Origin: Geodermatophilus sp. TF02-6
GTDB lineage: Bacteria; Actinomycetota; Actinomycetes; Mycobacteriales; Geodermatophilaceae
Assembly (NCBI RefSeq): GCF_003319115.1
Contig: NZ_QOHF01000027.1
Coordinates: 1 to 54,523 of the forward strand
Length of the DNA: 54,523 nucleotides
Reading direction: 5' to 3'
Within the stretch, counting starts at the first letter, position 1; each line of letters begins with the position of its first letter. Positions 1 through 8,786 of the stretch are shown one piece after another. The position numbers and the translations under genes are program-made. Below the pieces are notes generated by a model, which saw only the letters and a program-made list of their open reading frames with translations, was not told the origin of the DNA and did not search any database.

Positions 1-105
1 AAGTACCGCCGCTGCGTACGCGACTACGAGCGGCGCACCGACACCAGCGAGGCCATGATCCACACCGCGATGATCATGACCATGTCCCGCCGGCTGGCCC
101 GCTAA
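1..105 (+). CDS. IS5-family DDE transposase, C-terminal end (partial at window edge)
   Basis: The frame is open from base 1 and ends with TAA at 103-105. The 34 visible residues contain RRCVRDYERRTDTSEAMIH followed by MSRRLAR, the standard C-terminal ending of IS5-type (DDE_Tnp_1/4-like) transposases, after the last catalytic acidic residue. The protein would cut and join DNA at the element ends. Only the tail is visible, so integrity of the catalytic core cannot be judged. It is transcribed in the same direction as the disrupted regulator downstream. Confidence 0.75.
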   Translation, partial: KYRRCVRDYERRTDTSEAMIHTAMIMTMSRRLAR

Positions 106-128
106 TCAAAGTTCCCGGACACGCTCTC
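1..128 (+). mobile_element. 3' end of an IS5-type insertion sequence
   Basis: The window opens inside a transposase frame. After the stop codon at 103-105 come about 20 bases (roughly 107-128) whose complement begins GAGAGCGTGTCCGGGAACTT, which looks like the outer inverted repeat of an IS5-group element. The following bases enter an IclR-type reading frame directly, so the element appears to have inserted into that gene. The left end lies outside the window, so the inverted-repeat pair and target duplication cannot be checked. The exact right boundary is uncertain by a few bases. Confidence 0.65.
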
Positions 129-668
129 AAGCAGGTGGCGATGCCGTTCATGGGCGACCTGGAGGAGGTCACCCGTCAGCACGTGCTGCTCGCCGTCCGG
201 GACGGCTACGACGGCCTGCTCGTGGAACGGCTCTCCTCCCGCCAGGCGATGCCGGTGCTCTACCGGGTCGGCGGCCGGCTGCCGCTGCACTCCACCGGTG
301 TCGGGCTGGTGCTGCTGGCCTTCGCCGAGCCGGGGTTCCAGGAGGAGGTGCTGGCGCGGCCGCTGGTGCACGAGCCGGAGAAGGTCGCCGTCTCCCCCGC
401 CGCCCTGCGCCGCACGCTGGCCGAGATCCGCCGGGACGGTGTGGCCACCTTCCGCCGCCGGACGCCGCAGCCGCTGGTCAGCGTGGCCGCGCCCGTCTTC
501 GGCGCCGACGACGAGGTGGCGGCCGCCCTCTCCGTCGTCGTGCCGCAGGAGCACGCCGAGCCGCGGCTGCTCGGCCCGGCCGTGCGGACGGCGGCGCGCT
601 CGATCTCCCGGGGCCTCGGCGCCCGCCGCTCGATCGGCCACACGGGAGGGCCGTTCTCGCCGTCCTGA
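129..668 (+). pseudogene. IclR-family transcriptional regulator, 5'-truncated by the IS element
   Basis: From about base 129 the frame reads as the C-terminal effector-binding domain of an IclR regulator: the AMPFMGDLEEVTRQHVLLAV helix/strand, GGRLPLHSTGVG and a C-terminal alpha/beta region. About 178 residues remain of a usual 250. The N-terminal winged helix-turn-helix (about 70 residues) is missing, and the frame runs straight out of the IS end with no stop. A short protein could start at GTG 135, but it could not bind DNA. IclR proteins normally control adjacent catabolic genes by binding short palindromes with a small aromatic or sugar-derived effector. Three such palindromes lie at 674, 4966 and 8787. 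The missing half may lie beyond the left edge of the window. Confidence 0.8.
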
Positions 669-673
669 CCGGG

Positions 674-688
674 TGCCGCTCAATGGCA
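674..688 (+). promoter_or_regulatory. Candidate IclR operator, copy 1
   Basis: The site is TGCCGCTCAATGGCA, a TGCC-N7-GGCA dyad. It starts 5 bp after the stop of the iclR remnant and upstream of the glycosidase/dehydratase operon. The identical 15 bp occur at 4966-4980 and a one-base variant at 8787-8801. An ATG inside the palindrome (683) could open a longer version of the next gene but is more likely coincidental. Function as an operator is inferred from repetition and placement. Confidence 0.6.
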
Positions 689-862
689 GGGCTCTGGGAT
701 CAGGCTTCCGGGGCGGACGATCCTCGCGGCACCGCCCGTGTCCGGAGGTCACCCGTGCCGATCCACCCCGCCATCGCCTCGAAGCCGCACCTGCTGGAGG
801 GCGTTCCATCGTCCGGGGCGGCCATGGCTGCACGGCGGCGCGTTCGTCGGGGTGACCTGGAG

Positions 863-1197
863 ATGCCCGAGGCCGACCGGACCGCCCGGCAGGTGTGCCC
901 GCGCGCGGGCGCCGTCGTCGTCAGCGTCGACCACCGGCTCTGCCTGGACGGCGTGCACCACCCGGTGCCGCACGACGACGTCGTCGCCACCTCCCGGTGG
1001 GTGCGCGACAGCCACCGCGGTCAGGACGTCGTCCTCACCGAGCTGGACGGCCGGTACTGGACCTTCGAGGTGCCCACGACCTCCACCGGCCGCGTCGTCG
1101 GCCTCCACGCCACCTCCGGCACCGCCGCCTCCGCCGACCTCCACTACCGCGGCGGCGACGCAGCGCCCACCGCCCCGCAGTCCGAGGAGATCTCTTC

Positions 1198-1201
<4 letters not shown>
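863..1201 (+). CDS. Small protein of unknown function, first gene of the glycosidase operon
   Basis: This 112-residue protein begins MPEADRTARQVC and has no motif I recognise. The middle reads like a small beta-rich domain (AVVVSVDHRLCLDG, then VVLTELDGRYWTFEVPTTSTG), and the tail is alanine- and threonine-rich. Its TGA overlaps the ATG of the GH1 gene (ATGA at 1198-1201), so the two are probably translationally coupled. In-frame starts also exist at 824 and 683; 863 was chosen because protein-like composition begins there, but the start is uncertain. The 683 start would lie inside the operator. Its position suggests an accessory role in the same pathway. Confidence 0.55.
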
Positions 1202-2394
<1,193 letters not shown>

Positions 2395-2455
2395 TCCGCG
2401 ACCCCCGCACCGCTCGTCTGGACCGCCGTCTCGACGCGGGACGAGGATGGCGGCC

Positions 2456-4165
2456 GTGTCCCTCCGCAGCGCGCAGTGGTACGCGGGCGACGTCCGCAAT
2501 GCCTACATCCACCGGGCGTGGATGCGCCGCGGCATCCCGGCCGACGCGTTCGACCGGCCGCAGATCGCCATCGCCAACACCGCCTCGGACCTGACGCCGT
2601 GCAACCGGCACCTGACCGAGGTGGCCGCCGCGGTGCGCGACGGCGTCCACGCGGCCGGCGGCACCCCGCTGGAGCTGCCGGTGGTCTCCCTCGGCGAGAC
2701 GCAGGTGCGCCCCACCGCGATGCTGTGGCGCAACATGGCCGCGATGGCCACCGAGGAGATGCTGAGGGCCAACCCGGTCGACGGCGTGGTCCTGCTCGGC
2801 GGGTGCGACAAGACGATCCCGTCGCTGCTGATGGCCGCCGCCTCGGTCGACCTGCCCGCCGTCGTCGTCCCCGGCGGCCCGATGCTGACCGGCACCTTCC
2901 GCGGGGTGCCGCTGGGCTGCGGCACCGACGTGTTCCGGCTGTCGGAGGAGGTGCGCGCCGGCACGCTCTCGCCGGAGGAGTTCGCCCGGTCGGAGTCGGC
3001 GATGATCCGCAGCCGCGGGCACTGCAACACGATGGGCACCGCCTCCACCATGGCGCTGGTCGCCGAGGCGCTGGGCACCGTCGTCCCCGGCGTCGCCGGC
3101 ACCCCTGCGCCGGACAGCCGGCTGCTGGAGGCCGCCCACGGCACCGGCCGGCTGGTCGTGGAGATGGTCGCCGCCGACCGGCGGCCGAGCACCTTCCTGA
3201 CCAAGGCCTCCTTCGCCAACGCGATCGTGGCGCTGGCCGCCATCGGCGGGTCCACCAACGCCGTGGTGCACCTGCTGGCCATCGCCGGGCGGCTGGGCGT
3301 CGACCTGACCCTCGACGACTTCGACCGCATCGGGTCGGGGGTGCCGGTGCTGGTCGACCTGCTGCCGGCCGGCCGGTTCCTGATGGAGGACCTCCACCGC
3401 GCCGGCGGCCTGCTGGCGGTGCTCTCCGAGGTGCGCGACCTGCTCGACCCGACGGCGCTCACCGTCACCGGCAAGCCGCTCACCGAGTACCTGGATGGCG
3501 CGCCGATCTGGGACCCGCAGGTCATCCGGTCCCGCCGCGAGCCGCTGGTCGAGCACGGCGGCATCGCCGTGCTGCGCGGCAACCTGGCTCCCGACGGCGC
3601 GGTCATCAAGCCGGCCGCGGCCTCACCGCACCTGATGCGCCACCGCGGCCGGGCGGTGGTGTTCGACTCCATCGAGGACTTCTCCGCCCGCATCGACGAC
3701 CCCGCCCTCGACGTGGACGCCGACTCGGTGCTGGTGCTGCGCGGCTGCGGGCCCAGGGGCTACCCCGGCATGCCCGAGGTGTCGAACATGCCGCTGCCCA
3801 AGAAGCTGCTCGAGGCCGGCGTGCGCGACATGGTCCGGGTCTGCGACGGGCGGATGAGCGGCACCGCCTACGGCACCGTCGTCCTGCACGTGGCACCGGA
3901 GGCCGCCGCCGGCGGCCCGCTGGCCGTGGTGCGCACCGGCGACGTCGTCAGCCTCGACGTCGACGCCCGGCGGATCGACGTCGAGGTCCCCGACGACGAG
4001 CTGGCCCGCCGCACGCCGTCAGAGGCGACCCTCGCCGGCTTCGCCGACCCGGAGCGCGGTTGGGAGCGGCTCTACGTCGACTCCGTGCTGCAGGCCGACA
4101 CCGGCGCCGACCTGGACTTCCTCGTCGGCTCCAGCGGATCGGCCGTCAGCCGCGAGTCGCACTGA
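2456..4165 (+). CDS. IlvD/Edd-family dehydratase, probably for a sugar acid
   Basis: A 569-residue member of the dihydroxy-acid/sugar-acid dehydratase family, which removes water from a 2,3-dihydroxy acid to give a 2-keto-3-deoxy acid using a [2Fe-2S] or [4Fe-4S] cluster. Candidate cluster cysteines are in SDLTPCNRH (about C49), GGCDKT (about C117) and GHCNTMG (about C190). The C-terminal MSGTAYGTVVLHVAPEA segment is typical. Overall form resembles L-arabonate/gluconate-type dehydratases more than the branched-chain amino acid enzyme (inference). GTG 2456 was preferred to ATG 2447 because CGAGGA sits about 8 bases before it but directly abuts 2447. The adjacent DapA-like aldolase fits a non-phosphorylative sugar-acid route. 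Its stop is 11 bp from the stop of that convergent gene. Confidence 0.8.
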   Translation: MSLRSAQWYAGDVRNAYIHRAWMRRGIPADAFDRPQIAIANTASDLTPCNRHLTEVAAAVRDGVHAAGGTPLELPVVSLGETQVRPTAMLWRNMAAMATEEMLRANPVDGVVLLGGCDKTIPSLLMAAASVDLPAVVVPGGPMLTGTFRGVPLGCGTDVFRLSEEVRAGTLSPEEFARSESAMIRSRGHCNTMGTASTMALVAEALGTVVPGVAGTPAPDSRLLEAAHGTGRLVVEMVAADRRPSTFLTKASFANAIVALAAIGGSTNAVVHLLAIAGRLGVDLTLDDFDRIGSGVPVLVDLLPAGRFLMEDLHRAGGLLAVLSEVRDLLDPTALTVTGKPLTEYLDGAPIWDPQVIRSRREPLVEHGGIAVLRGNLAPDGAVIKPAAASPHLMRHRGRAVVFDSIEDFSARIDDPALDVDADSVLVLRGCGPRGYPGMPEVSNMPLPKKLLEAGVRDMVRVCDGRMSGTAYGTVVLHVAPEAAAGGPLAVVRTGDVVSLDVDARRIDVEVPDDELARRTPSEATLAGFADPERGWERLYVDSVLQADTGADLDFLVGSSGSAVSRESH

Positions 4166-4176
4166 GCGCTGGTCCG

Positions 4177-4938
4177 TCAGCCGCCCACCCGGGTGACGAC
4201 GGACGTGCCGAAGCGCTCGGCCGCCGCGCGCTTGTACCCGGCCGGGAAGTCCACCGACGCCACGCGCTCCACGGCGGCCAGCCGCACCTGGGCCGCGCCG
4301 TCCCCGGCGAAGGCCGCGACGCACTCCTCGGGCGCGACGTTGGCCACGGCCACCAGCGCTCCCGCGGCGCCGACCGCGCCGCACAGCCCGACCAGGCTCG
4401 CCGCGCCGGTCCACAGGTCGCCGGCGAACACGTCGCGCTCGTGCAGCAGCCGGCCGGCGTCGCCGGAGGAGTCCTTGAGCCCCGAGACGGGCAGCTCGGG
4501 CAGCAGGTCCACCGGGATGCCCGGCGCGGAGGCTCCCGGGAAGTGGTACGCCAGCAGCGGGCCGGTCGCCTTCGCGACCCGGTCGTAGTAGGGGCGCGGG
4601 TCGGCGACGCCCGGCGGGGAGAGCGCGAGCACGGCGTCCGCCCCGGCGCCGAAGGCCCGCTCGGTCAGCGCGGCCGCCTGGGTCCCGGTGGGCGCGCCGG
4701 TGCCGGCGATCACCGGGACGTCGGCCGGCAGCGCCGTCCGGACGGCACCGACCAGCTCGGCGCGTTCCTCGGGGGTGAGGCTGGCAGCCTCGCCCGTCGT
4801 CCCGGCCACGAGCACCGCCCGCACGCCGAGGTCGACCAACCGCGCGGCGAGGTCCGCGGTGGCCGGTGCGTCGAGCGCGCCGTCGTCGCGGAAGAGGGTG
4901 ACCAGCGCGACGCCGACGCCGGTGAACAGAGCAGCCAT
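4177..4938 (-). CDS. DapA/DHDPS-superfamily aldolase
   Basis: This 253-residue class I aldolase carries the DHDPS-superfamily marks: GVGVALVTLFRDDG at the start, AGTTGEAASLT (GTTGE near residue 46) and the Schiff-base lysine in SGLKDSSGD (K155), with YHFP in place of the usual YNxP. It is somewhat shorter than biosynthetic DapA (about 290). Catabolic members split 2-keto-3-deoxy sugar acids to pyruvate plus an aldehyde. Pairing with the convergent IlvD/Edd-type dehydratase supports that role over lysine synthesis. It is transcribed divergently from the cupin gene, and the operator at 4966-4980 lies 27 bp upstream of its start. ATG 4938 was chosen over ATG 4947 on family alignment and an AGGA about 8 bases upstream. 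Confidence 0.75.
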   Translation of the reverse strand: MAALFTGVGVALVTLFRDDGALDAPATADLAARLVDLGVRAVLVAGTTGEAASLTPEERAELVGAVRTALPADVPVIAGTGAPTGTQAAALTERAFGAGADAVLALSPPGVADPRPYYDRVAKATGPLLAYHFPGASAPGIPVDLLPELPVSGLKDSSGDAGRLLHERDVFAGDLWTGAASLVGLCGAVGAAGALVAVANVAPEECVAAFAGDGAAQVRLAAVERVASVDFPAGYKRAAAERFGTSVVTRVGG

Positions 4939-4965
4939 GCTGCGCATCCTGCTCCGCAGGATCGT

Positions 4966-4980
4966 TGCCGCTCAATGGCA
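4966..4980 (+). promoter_or_regulatory. Candidate IclR operator, copy 2 (divergent promoter region)
   Basis: The site is TGCCGCTCAATGGCA, identical to copy 1. It lies between the divergent aldolase (start 4938) and cupin (start 5053) genes, close enough to influence both. Downstream, between about 4995 and 5030, there are three GGTSAC-type half sites (GGTGAC, GGTCACC, GGTCACC) that may belong to the promoter or to a second regulator. Confidence 0.65.
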
Positions 4981-5052
4981 GCCCCGTGGGTGCCGGTGAC
5001 GCCGGTCACCGATCCTCGATCGGTCACCGTCGACCCGCACCCGGGAGCGCGC

Positions 5053-5607
5053 ATGAGCTTCGAGTACCTGATCGACCCGGCGAAGGGTCCGCGGTGGAAG
5101 GGCCTGCTGCCCGGCAAGCCGGTGCCCTACGTACTGCGCCGAGGCGAGGGCGAGCACGCCATGCTGTTCGGCGACCTGTTCACCGTGCTGCTCTCCGGCG
5201 ACGAGACGGAGAACCAGTTCGGGATCATCGTCAGCGAGTCCCCGGCCGGCGACGTCATCCCGACCCACTCGCACAACGAGACCCACGAGACCTTCTACGT
5301 CATCGAGGGCAGGGTGCGGCTGTTCTTCGAGGACGCCGAGGGCGCCAAGCAGTCGCAGCTGCTGACGCCCGGCGACTTCGGCTACGTGCCGGCCGGCTTC
5401 GCGCACGCCTACCAGATCGTCGAGGACGCCCGGATGATGGGCACCCTCTCCGGCGGGTTCGAGCGGTTCTTCCAGCACATGGGTACCGAGACCGACTCCG
5501 CCACCAAGGACCAGCCACCGTTCGTCCCGGACTTCCCGCGCATGCAGGCCGCGGCGCAGCAGCACAACATGCGGTTCATGCCGGACTTCCGGTGGCCCGA
5601 CGCCTGA
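5053..5607 (+). CDS. queD: Monocupin dioxygenase, quercetin 2,3-dioxygenase (QueD) type
   Basis: The 184-residue protein has one cupin domain. Motif 1 is THSHNETHETFYVIEG, giving H72, H74 and E79 with glycine seven residues on; motif 2 is PGDFGYVPAGFAHAY with H118. This 3-His/1-Glu set binds the catalytic divalent metal. Length and overall pattern (GDLFT, TENQF, VIPTHSH, the ERFF region and a C-terminal RFMPDFRW) match the Streptomyces monocupin quercetinase QueD (about 186 residues; Ni/Co dependent). That enzyme splits flavonols with O2 into a depside and CO. The match is from memory; other small cupins look similar. It leads the second plus-strand block, 72 bp downstream of operator copy 2, and the next gene encodes a candidate depside esterase. 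Confidence 0.7.
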   Translation: MSFEYLIDPAKGPRWKGLLPGKPVPYVLRRGEGEHAMLFGDLFTVLLSGDETENQFGIIVSESPAGDVIPTHSHNETHETFYVIEGRVRLFFEDAEGAKQSQLLTPGDFGYVPAGFAHAYQIVEDARMMGTLSGGFERFFQHMGTETDSATKDQPPFVPDFPRMQAAAQQHNMRFMPDFRWPDA

Positions 5608-5615
5608 CGTCACCT

Positions 5616-5678
5616 CGGGCATGGGAAGCGATACCTGCGTCTTCGGGCGCGAGACGCAGGTATCGCTTCCCATGCCCG
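5616..5678. repeat. Extragenic palindrome, family A, copy 1
   Basis: A perfect inverted repeat with 26-bp arms (5616-5641 and 5653-5678) around an 11-base loop. The core of the left arm is GGGAAGCGATACCTGCGTC. It begins 8 bp after the cupin stop, so it could act as a transcription terminator or mRNA stabiliser inside the operon. A diverged relative with the same GGGAAGCGATAC core lies at 42917-42965, which makes this a dispersed palindrome family rather than a one-off terminator. Confidence 0.85.
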
Positions 5679-5713
5679 GCTTCCCATGCCCGGCTTCCCA
5701 GACCCGGCTTTCC
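5671..5713. repeat. 14-bp tandem repeat at the palindrome edge
   Basis: CATGCCCGGCTTCC occurs at 5671-5684 and again at 5685-5698, followed by a degenerate third copy. It starts inside the right arm of the family A palindrome and looks like slippage or partial duplication of the palindrome end. Confidence 0.7.
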
Positions 5714-5756
5714 GCGCCTGGGGCCCGATGCCTGCGTCCGGCCCGTGAGGAGTCCC

Positions 5757-6674
5757 GTGCCCACCCCAGCCCTCCCCCTGCCCCCACCCGCCCACGAGGC
5801 GCCCCTGCCGACGCCGCGCCCCGGTCCCGGAGGCACCCACGTGCTCTCCGGCGTCCCGTACGCCGCGCTGCCCGGCAGCCGACCGCTCGAGCTCGACCTG
5901 TACCTGCCGGCCGACGCCCCCGCTCCGGTGGCCGTCTTCCTGCACGGCGGGGGCTGGCGGCTGGGCAGCCGGCACGCCGCCGGCCCGGCGTATGCGGGCC
6001 CGTCCCCGTTCTCCGAGGTCGCGCAGGCCGGCATCGCCGTGGCCAGCGTCGACTACCGCCTCTCCGGCGAGGCCACCTGGCCGGCCCAGCTGCACGACGC
6101 CAAGGCCGCCGTCCGCTGGCTGCGCGCCCGCGCCGGCGAGCTGGGCATCGACGGGGACCGGGTCGCCGCCTGGGGCGAGTCGGCCGGCGGCCACCTCGCC
6201 GAGCTGCTCGGCCTCACCGGTGACGACGCGGCGCTCGAGGGGGACGTCGGCGTGACCGGACCGTCGTCCGCGGTGGCCGCCGTCGCCGCCTGGTACGCGC
6301 CCAGCGACGTCGCCGCCGTGGCCGCCGACACCGGCGCCGACCCCACGGACCCGGCCACCCGCGAGGCCCAGCTGCTCGGTGCCCCCCCACCCACTGTGCC
6401 GGACGCCGCCGCGCAGGCCAGCCCGGTCACCCACGTCTCCCCCGGCGCCCCGCCGTTCCTCCTGGTGCACGGGCGGGTCGACCGGTTCGTCCCGTGCGTG
6501 CAGAGCGAGCGGCTGCGCGACGCGCTGCAGGAGGCCGGCGTCGACGTCGAGCTGCACACCCACCCCGACGCCGACCACATGTGGCTCGGCGCCCCCGACG
6601 CCGCGGCCGACGCACTGGAGCGCACCGTGGCCTTCCTGCGCCGCCACCTGACCGCCGAGGAGGACCGGGCGTGA
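5757..6674 (+). CDS. Alpha/beta-hydrolase (BD-FAE/esterase type), candidate depside esterase
   Basis: A 305-residue serine hydrolase with the HGGGW oxyanion motif, the nucleophile elbow GESAGG, an acid residue in the VHGRVDRFVP region and the catalytic histidine in PDADHMW. The first 25 residues are proline-rich and variable, with no clear signal peptide. GTG 5757 was chosen because GAGGAG lies 5 bases upstream. The stop overlaps the next start (GTGA at 6671-6674). Directly following a quercetinase-like gene, it is a good candidate for hydrolysing the 2-protocatechuoyl-phloroglucinol-carboxylate depside to protocatechuate and phloroglucinol carboxylate (inference). The family also contains general carboxylesterases and kynurenine formamidase-like enzymes. 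Confidence 0.8.
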   Translation: MPTPALPLPPPAHEAPLPTPRPGPGGTHVLSGVPYAALPGSRPLELDLYLPADAPAPVAVFLHGGGWRLGSRHAAGPAYAGPSPFSEVAQAGIAVASVDYRLSGEATWPAQLHDAKAAVRWLRARAGELGIDGDRVAAWGESAGGHLAELLGLTGDDAALEGDVGVTGPSSAVAAVAAWYAPSDVAAVAADTGADPTDPATREAQLLGAPPPTVPDAAAQASPVTHVSPGAPPFLLVHGRVDRFVPCVQSERLRDALQEAGVDVELHTHPDADHMWLGAPDAAADALERTVAFLRRHLTAEEDRA

Positions 6675-7525
6675 GGGTCGTGGGCATCCGCCGGGACGGC
6701 GGGCCGGTCGAGGTGGCGGCGCTGGCCGACGACGGCGCCCGGGTCACGGTGCTGGCCGGTCTGGAGCAGTTCTGGGCCGACGCGGCCGGGCACCTCGCCC
6801 GCCCGCCGGCCGGGGAGACGCTGCCGGCCGCGGACGTGGAGGTCGTGCCGCCGGTGCTGCCCGGCGCCCGGGTGGTCTGCATCGGGCTGAACTACCTCGA
6901 GCACGTCGCCGAGGGCTCCTACGCCGGGGAGGACGTGCCGCCGTACCCGACGCTGTTCGCCCGCTGGACCGCCTCGCTGACCGTCGACGGCGCCGAGGTG
7001 CCGGTCCCGAGCGGGGAGGACGGGCTGGACTGGGAGGGCGAGGTGGTCGCCTACGTCGGCAGGACCCTCGTGGACGCCGACCCCGACCAGGCGCTGGCCG
7101 CCGTCGTCGGCTACTCGACCTTCAACGACCTCACCGCGCGGCGGGCGCAGAAGCTGACCAGCCAGTGGATCCTCGGCAAGAACGCCGACCGCTCCGGCCC
7201 GCTCGGGCCACTGGTGCCGGCCGCCGAGGTCGGTGACCTGCGCGAGGGCTTGAGGGTGCGCACCCGGGTCAACGGCGAGACGGTGCAGGACGGGCGCACC
7301 GACGAGATGGTCTATCCCGTCGGCGAGACGCTGTCCCTGATCTCGCACACCCTCACCCTGCGGCCCGGTGACCTGCTGGCCACCGGCACGCCGTCGGGGG
7401 TCGGCTACGCCCGGACGCCGCCGTGGCTGCTGCAGCCCCGCGACGTCGTCGAGGTCGAGGTCGAGCGCCTCGGCGTGCTGACCAACCACATCGTCGGCAA
7501 CGACGCCCGGCTGAGAGGGGTCTGA
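6671..7525 (+). CDS. Fumarylacetoacetate hydrolase (FAH) family protein
   Basis: A 284-residue FAH-fold enzyme with an N-terminal cap domain and the C-terminal catalytic domain. Visible signatures are CIGLNYLEHV, the metal-ligand acids in DWEGEV and the aspartate in YSTFNDLTAR, then KNADRSGPLGP and GDLLATGTPSGVG. Family members hydrolyse C-C bonds of ring-cleavage products, hydrate 2-oxopent-4-enoates, decarboxylate oxaloacetate or isomerise; exact chemistry is not predictable here. GTG 6671 overlaps the upstream TGA, so it is probably coupled to the esterase. In this setting it most likely processes an aromatic ring-opening product. Confidence 0.85.
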   Translation: MRVVGIRRDGGPVEVAALADDGARVTVLAGLEQFWADAAGHLARPPAGETLPAADVEVVPPVLPGARVVCIGLNYLEHVAEGSYAGEDVPPYPTLFARWTASLTVDGAEVPVPSGEDGLDWEGEVVAYVGRTLVDADPDQALAAVVGYSTFNDLTARRAQKLTSQWILGKNADRSGPLGPLVPAAEVGDLREGLRVRTRVNGETVQDGRTDEMVYPVGETLSLISHTLTLRPGDLLATGTPSGVGYARTPPWLLQPRDVVEVEVERLGVLTNHIVGNDARLRGV

Positions 7526-7529
7526 AGGA

Positions 7530-8780
7530 GTGTCCGGTGAGTTCCGCCAGTACCTGTTCCCGCACGACCACCCGCGGCTGGCCGAGGTCCGCGGCATGGA
7601 CCCCTACACCTACGGCGAGTTGGCCAAGAAGCCCAGCACGTTCACCGGCGGCCTGGTCGAGGGCTGGACGCCGCTGTACGAGAACCCGTTCCGCGGGGTC
7701 ACCGAGGACGGCGTCCTGCGCGAGGGCCTCTATCCGCTGGAGCCGGCCCGCTCCGGTGAGGAGGCGCCGGTCGAGGCCATGGTCGCCGCCGCGACCGACC
7801 TGCTCGCCGCCCTGTCCGACGACGACCGGGCGCGGGTGGCCTTCCCCGTCGACGCCGTGGAGTGGCAGACCTGGGCCAACCCGGAGTTCCTGCAGTTCGA
7901 CACCGGGCTGCGCCTGGAGCTCCAGCCGCCGCAGGTCCGGGACAAGGCGCTGGCCCTGGTGCGCGCCTCGATCTCCCCGGAGGGCTACCAGCTGGCGCAC
8001 GCGATGATGCTGGTCAACGGCTTCCTCGGCGAGGTCGTCGACCTCCAGAGCGTGCTCAACGAGTGGAGCTACAACCTCGCCCTCTACGGCACCCCCGACC
8101 CGACCGCGCCGTGGGGCTGGCAGCTCTACGGGCACCACTGCGCGCTCAACTGCCTGGTCGTCGAGGGCCGGATGGCCCTCTCCCCGGTGTTCCTCGGCGC
8201 CGAACCCGACGAGATCGACGCCGGCCCGCACGCCGGCCTGCGCGACCTGTTCGCCGACCGGGTCGACCTGGGCCTGCGGCTGATGGCCGCCCTGCCCGAG
8301 CAGCAGCGGGCGGCCGCCACCGTCTACGCGCAGATGGTCGACCCGGCCATGCCCGCCGGCCGGGTGCACCCCGGTGACGAGCGGCACCTGGCCGGCGCGT
8401 TCCAGGACAACCGGGTCATCCCGGTCGAGGGTGTGCGCGTCGCCGAGATGCCGGCCCAGGCCCAGCATGCAGCGGTGGGGATCGCCGAGGCGTTCGTCCG
8501 GCTCCTGCCCGAGGGCCCGCGGAAGGCCAGAATGCGCGAGATCGAGGCCCACCTGGAGCAGACCTGGTTCTGCTGGATCGGCGGCTCGGCTCCCGGCGAC
8601 GTCTTCTACTACCGGCTGCAGTCCCCGGTGATCGTCGCCGAGCTCGACCACCACTGCGGCGTCTTCCTCGACTACGACGTCCCCCAGCCCTTCCACGTGC
8701 ACACCGTGCTGCGCACCCCGCACGGCAACGACTACGGCCGGGCCTGGGTCCGCCAGTGGCAGCAGCGCACCGGGACCTGA
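7530..8780 (+). CDS. DUF3500-family protein
   Basis: This 416-residue protein fits my recollection of the DUF3500 family: a region around PPQVRDKALALVRASIS, the central GTPDPTAPWGWQLYGHHCALNC, then GPHAGLRDLF and a C-terminal GDVFYYRLQSPVIVAELDHHCG with FHVHTVLRTP. The conserved histidine-rich motifs (YGHHCALN, ELDHHCG, HVHT) hint at metal binding, but I know of no established function. No signal peptide or membrane segment is evident. GTG 7530 starts 4 bp after the FAH stop, with GAGAGGGG about 9 bases upstream; ATG 7596 is an alternative. Tight packing with the esterase and FAH genes implies the same pathway. Confidence 0.75.
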   Translation: MSGEFRQYLFPHDHPRLAEVRGMDPYTYGELAKKPSTFTGGLVEGWTPLYENPFRGVTEDGVLREGLYPLEPARSGEEAPVEAMVAAATDLLAALSDDDRARVAFPVDAVEWQTWANPEFLQFDTGLRLELQPPQVRDKALALVRASISPEGYQLAHAMMLVNGFLGEVVDLQSVLNEWSYNLALYGTPDPTAPWGWQLYGHHCALNCLVVEGRMALSPVFLGAEPDEIDAGPHAGLRDLFADRVDLGLRLMAALPEQQRAAATVYAQMVDPAMPAGRVHPGDERHLAGAFQDNRVIPVEGVRVAEMPAQAQHAAVGIAEAFVRLLPEGPRKARMREIEAHLEQTWFCWIGGSAPGDVFYYRLQSPVIVAELDHHCGVFLDYDVPQPFHVHTVLRTPHGNDYGRAWVRQWQQRTGT

Positions 8781-8786
8781 CCGCCC

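Noticed and set aside
683..862. Extended N-terminus of the small operon protein from ATG 683
   Set aside because: The ATG lies inside the candidate operator and the extra 60 residues have no protein-like character; 863 is preferred.
2476..5607. A very long plus-strand open frame overlapping the dehydratase and the reverse-strand aldolase
   Set aside because: Its product up to about 5052 is Arg/Gly/Ala-rich with no motifs, while other frames encode intact IlvD/Edd and DHDPS-type enzymes. Only the last 184 codons (the cupin) are real.
5616..5713. CRISPR-like repeat
   Set aside because: It is one inverted repeat plus a short 14-bp slippage repeat, without regularly spaced repeats or unique spacers, and no cas genes are present.
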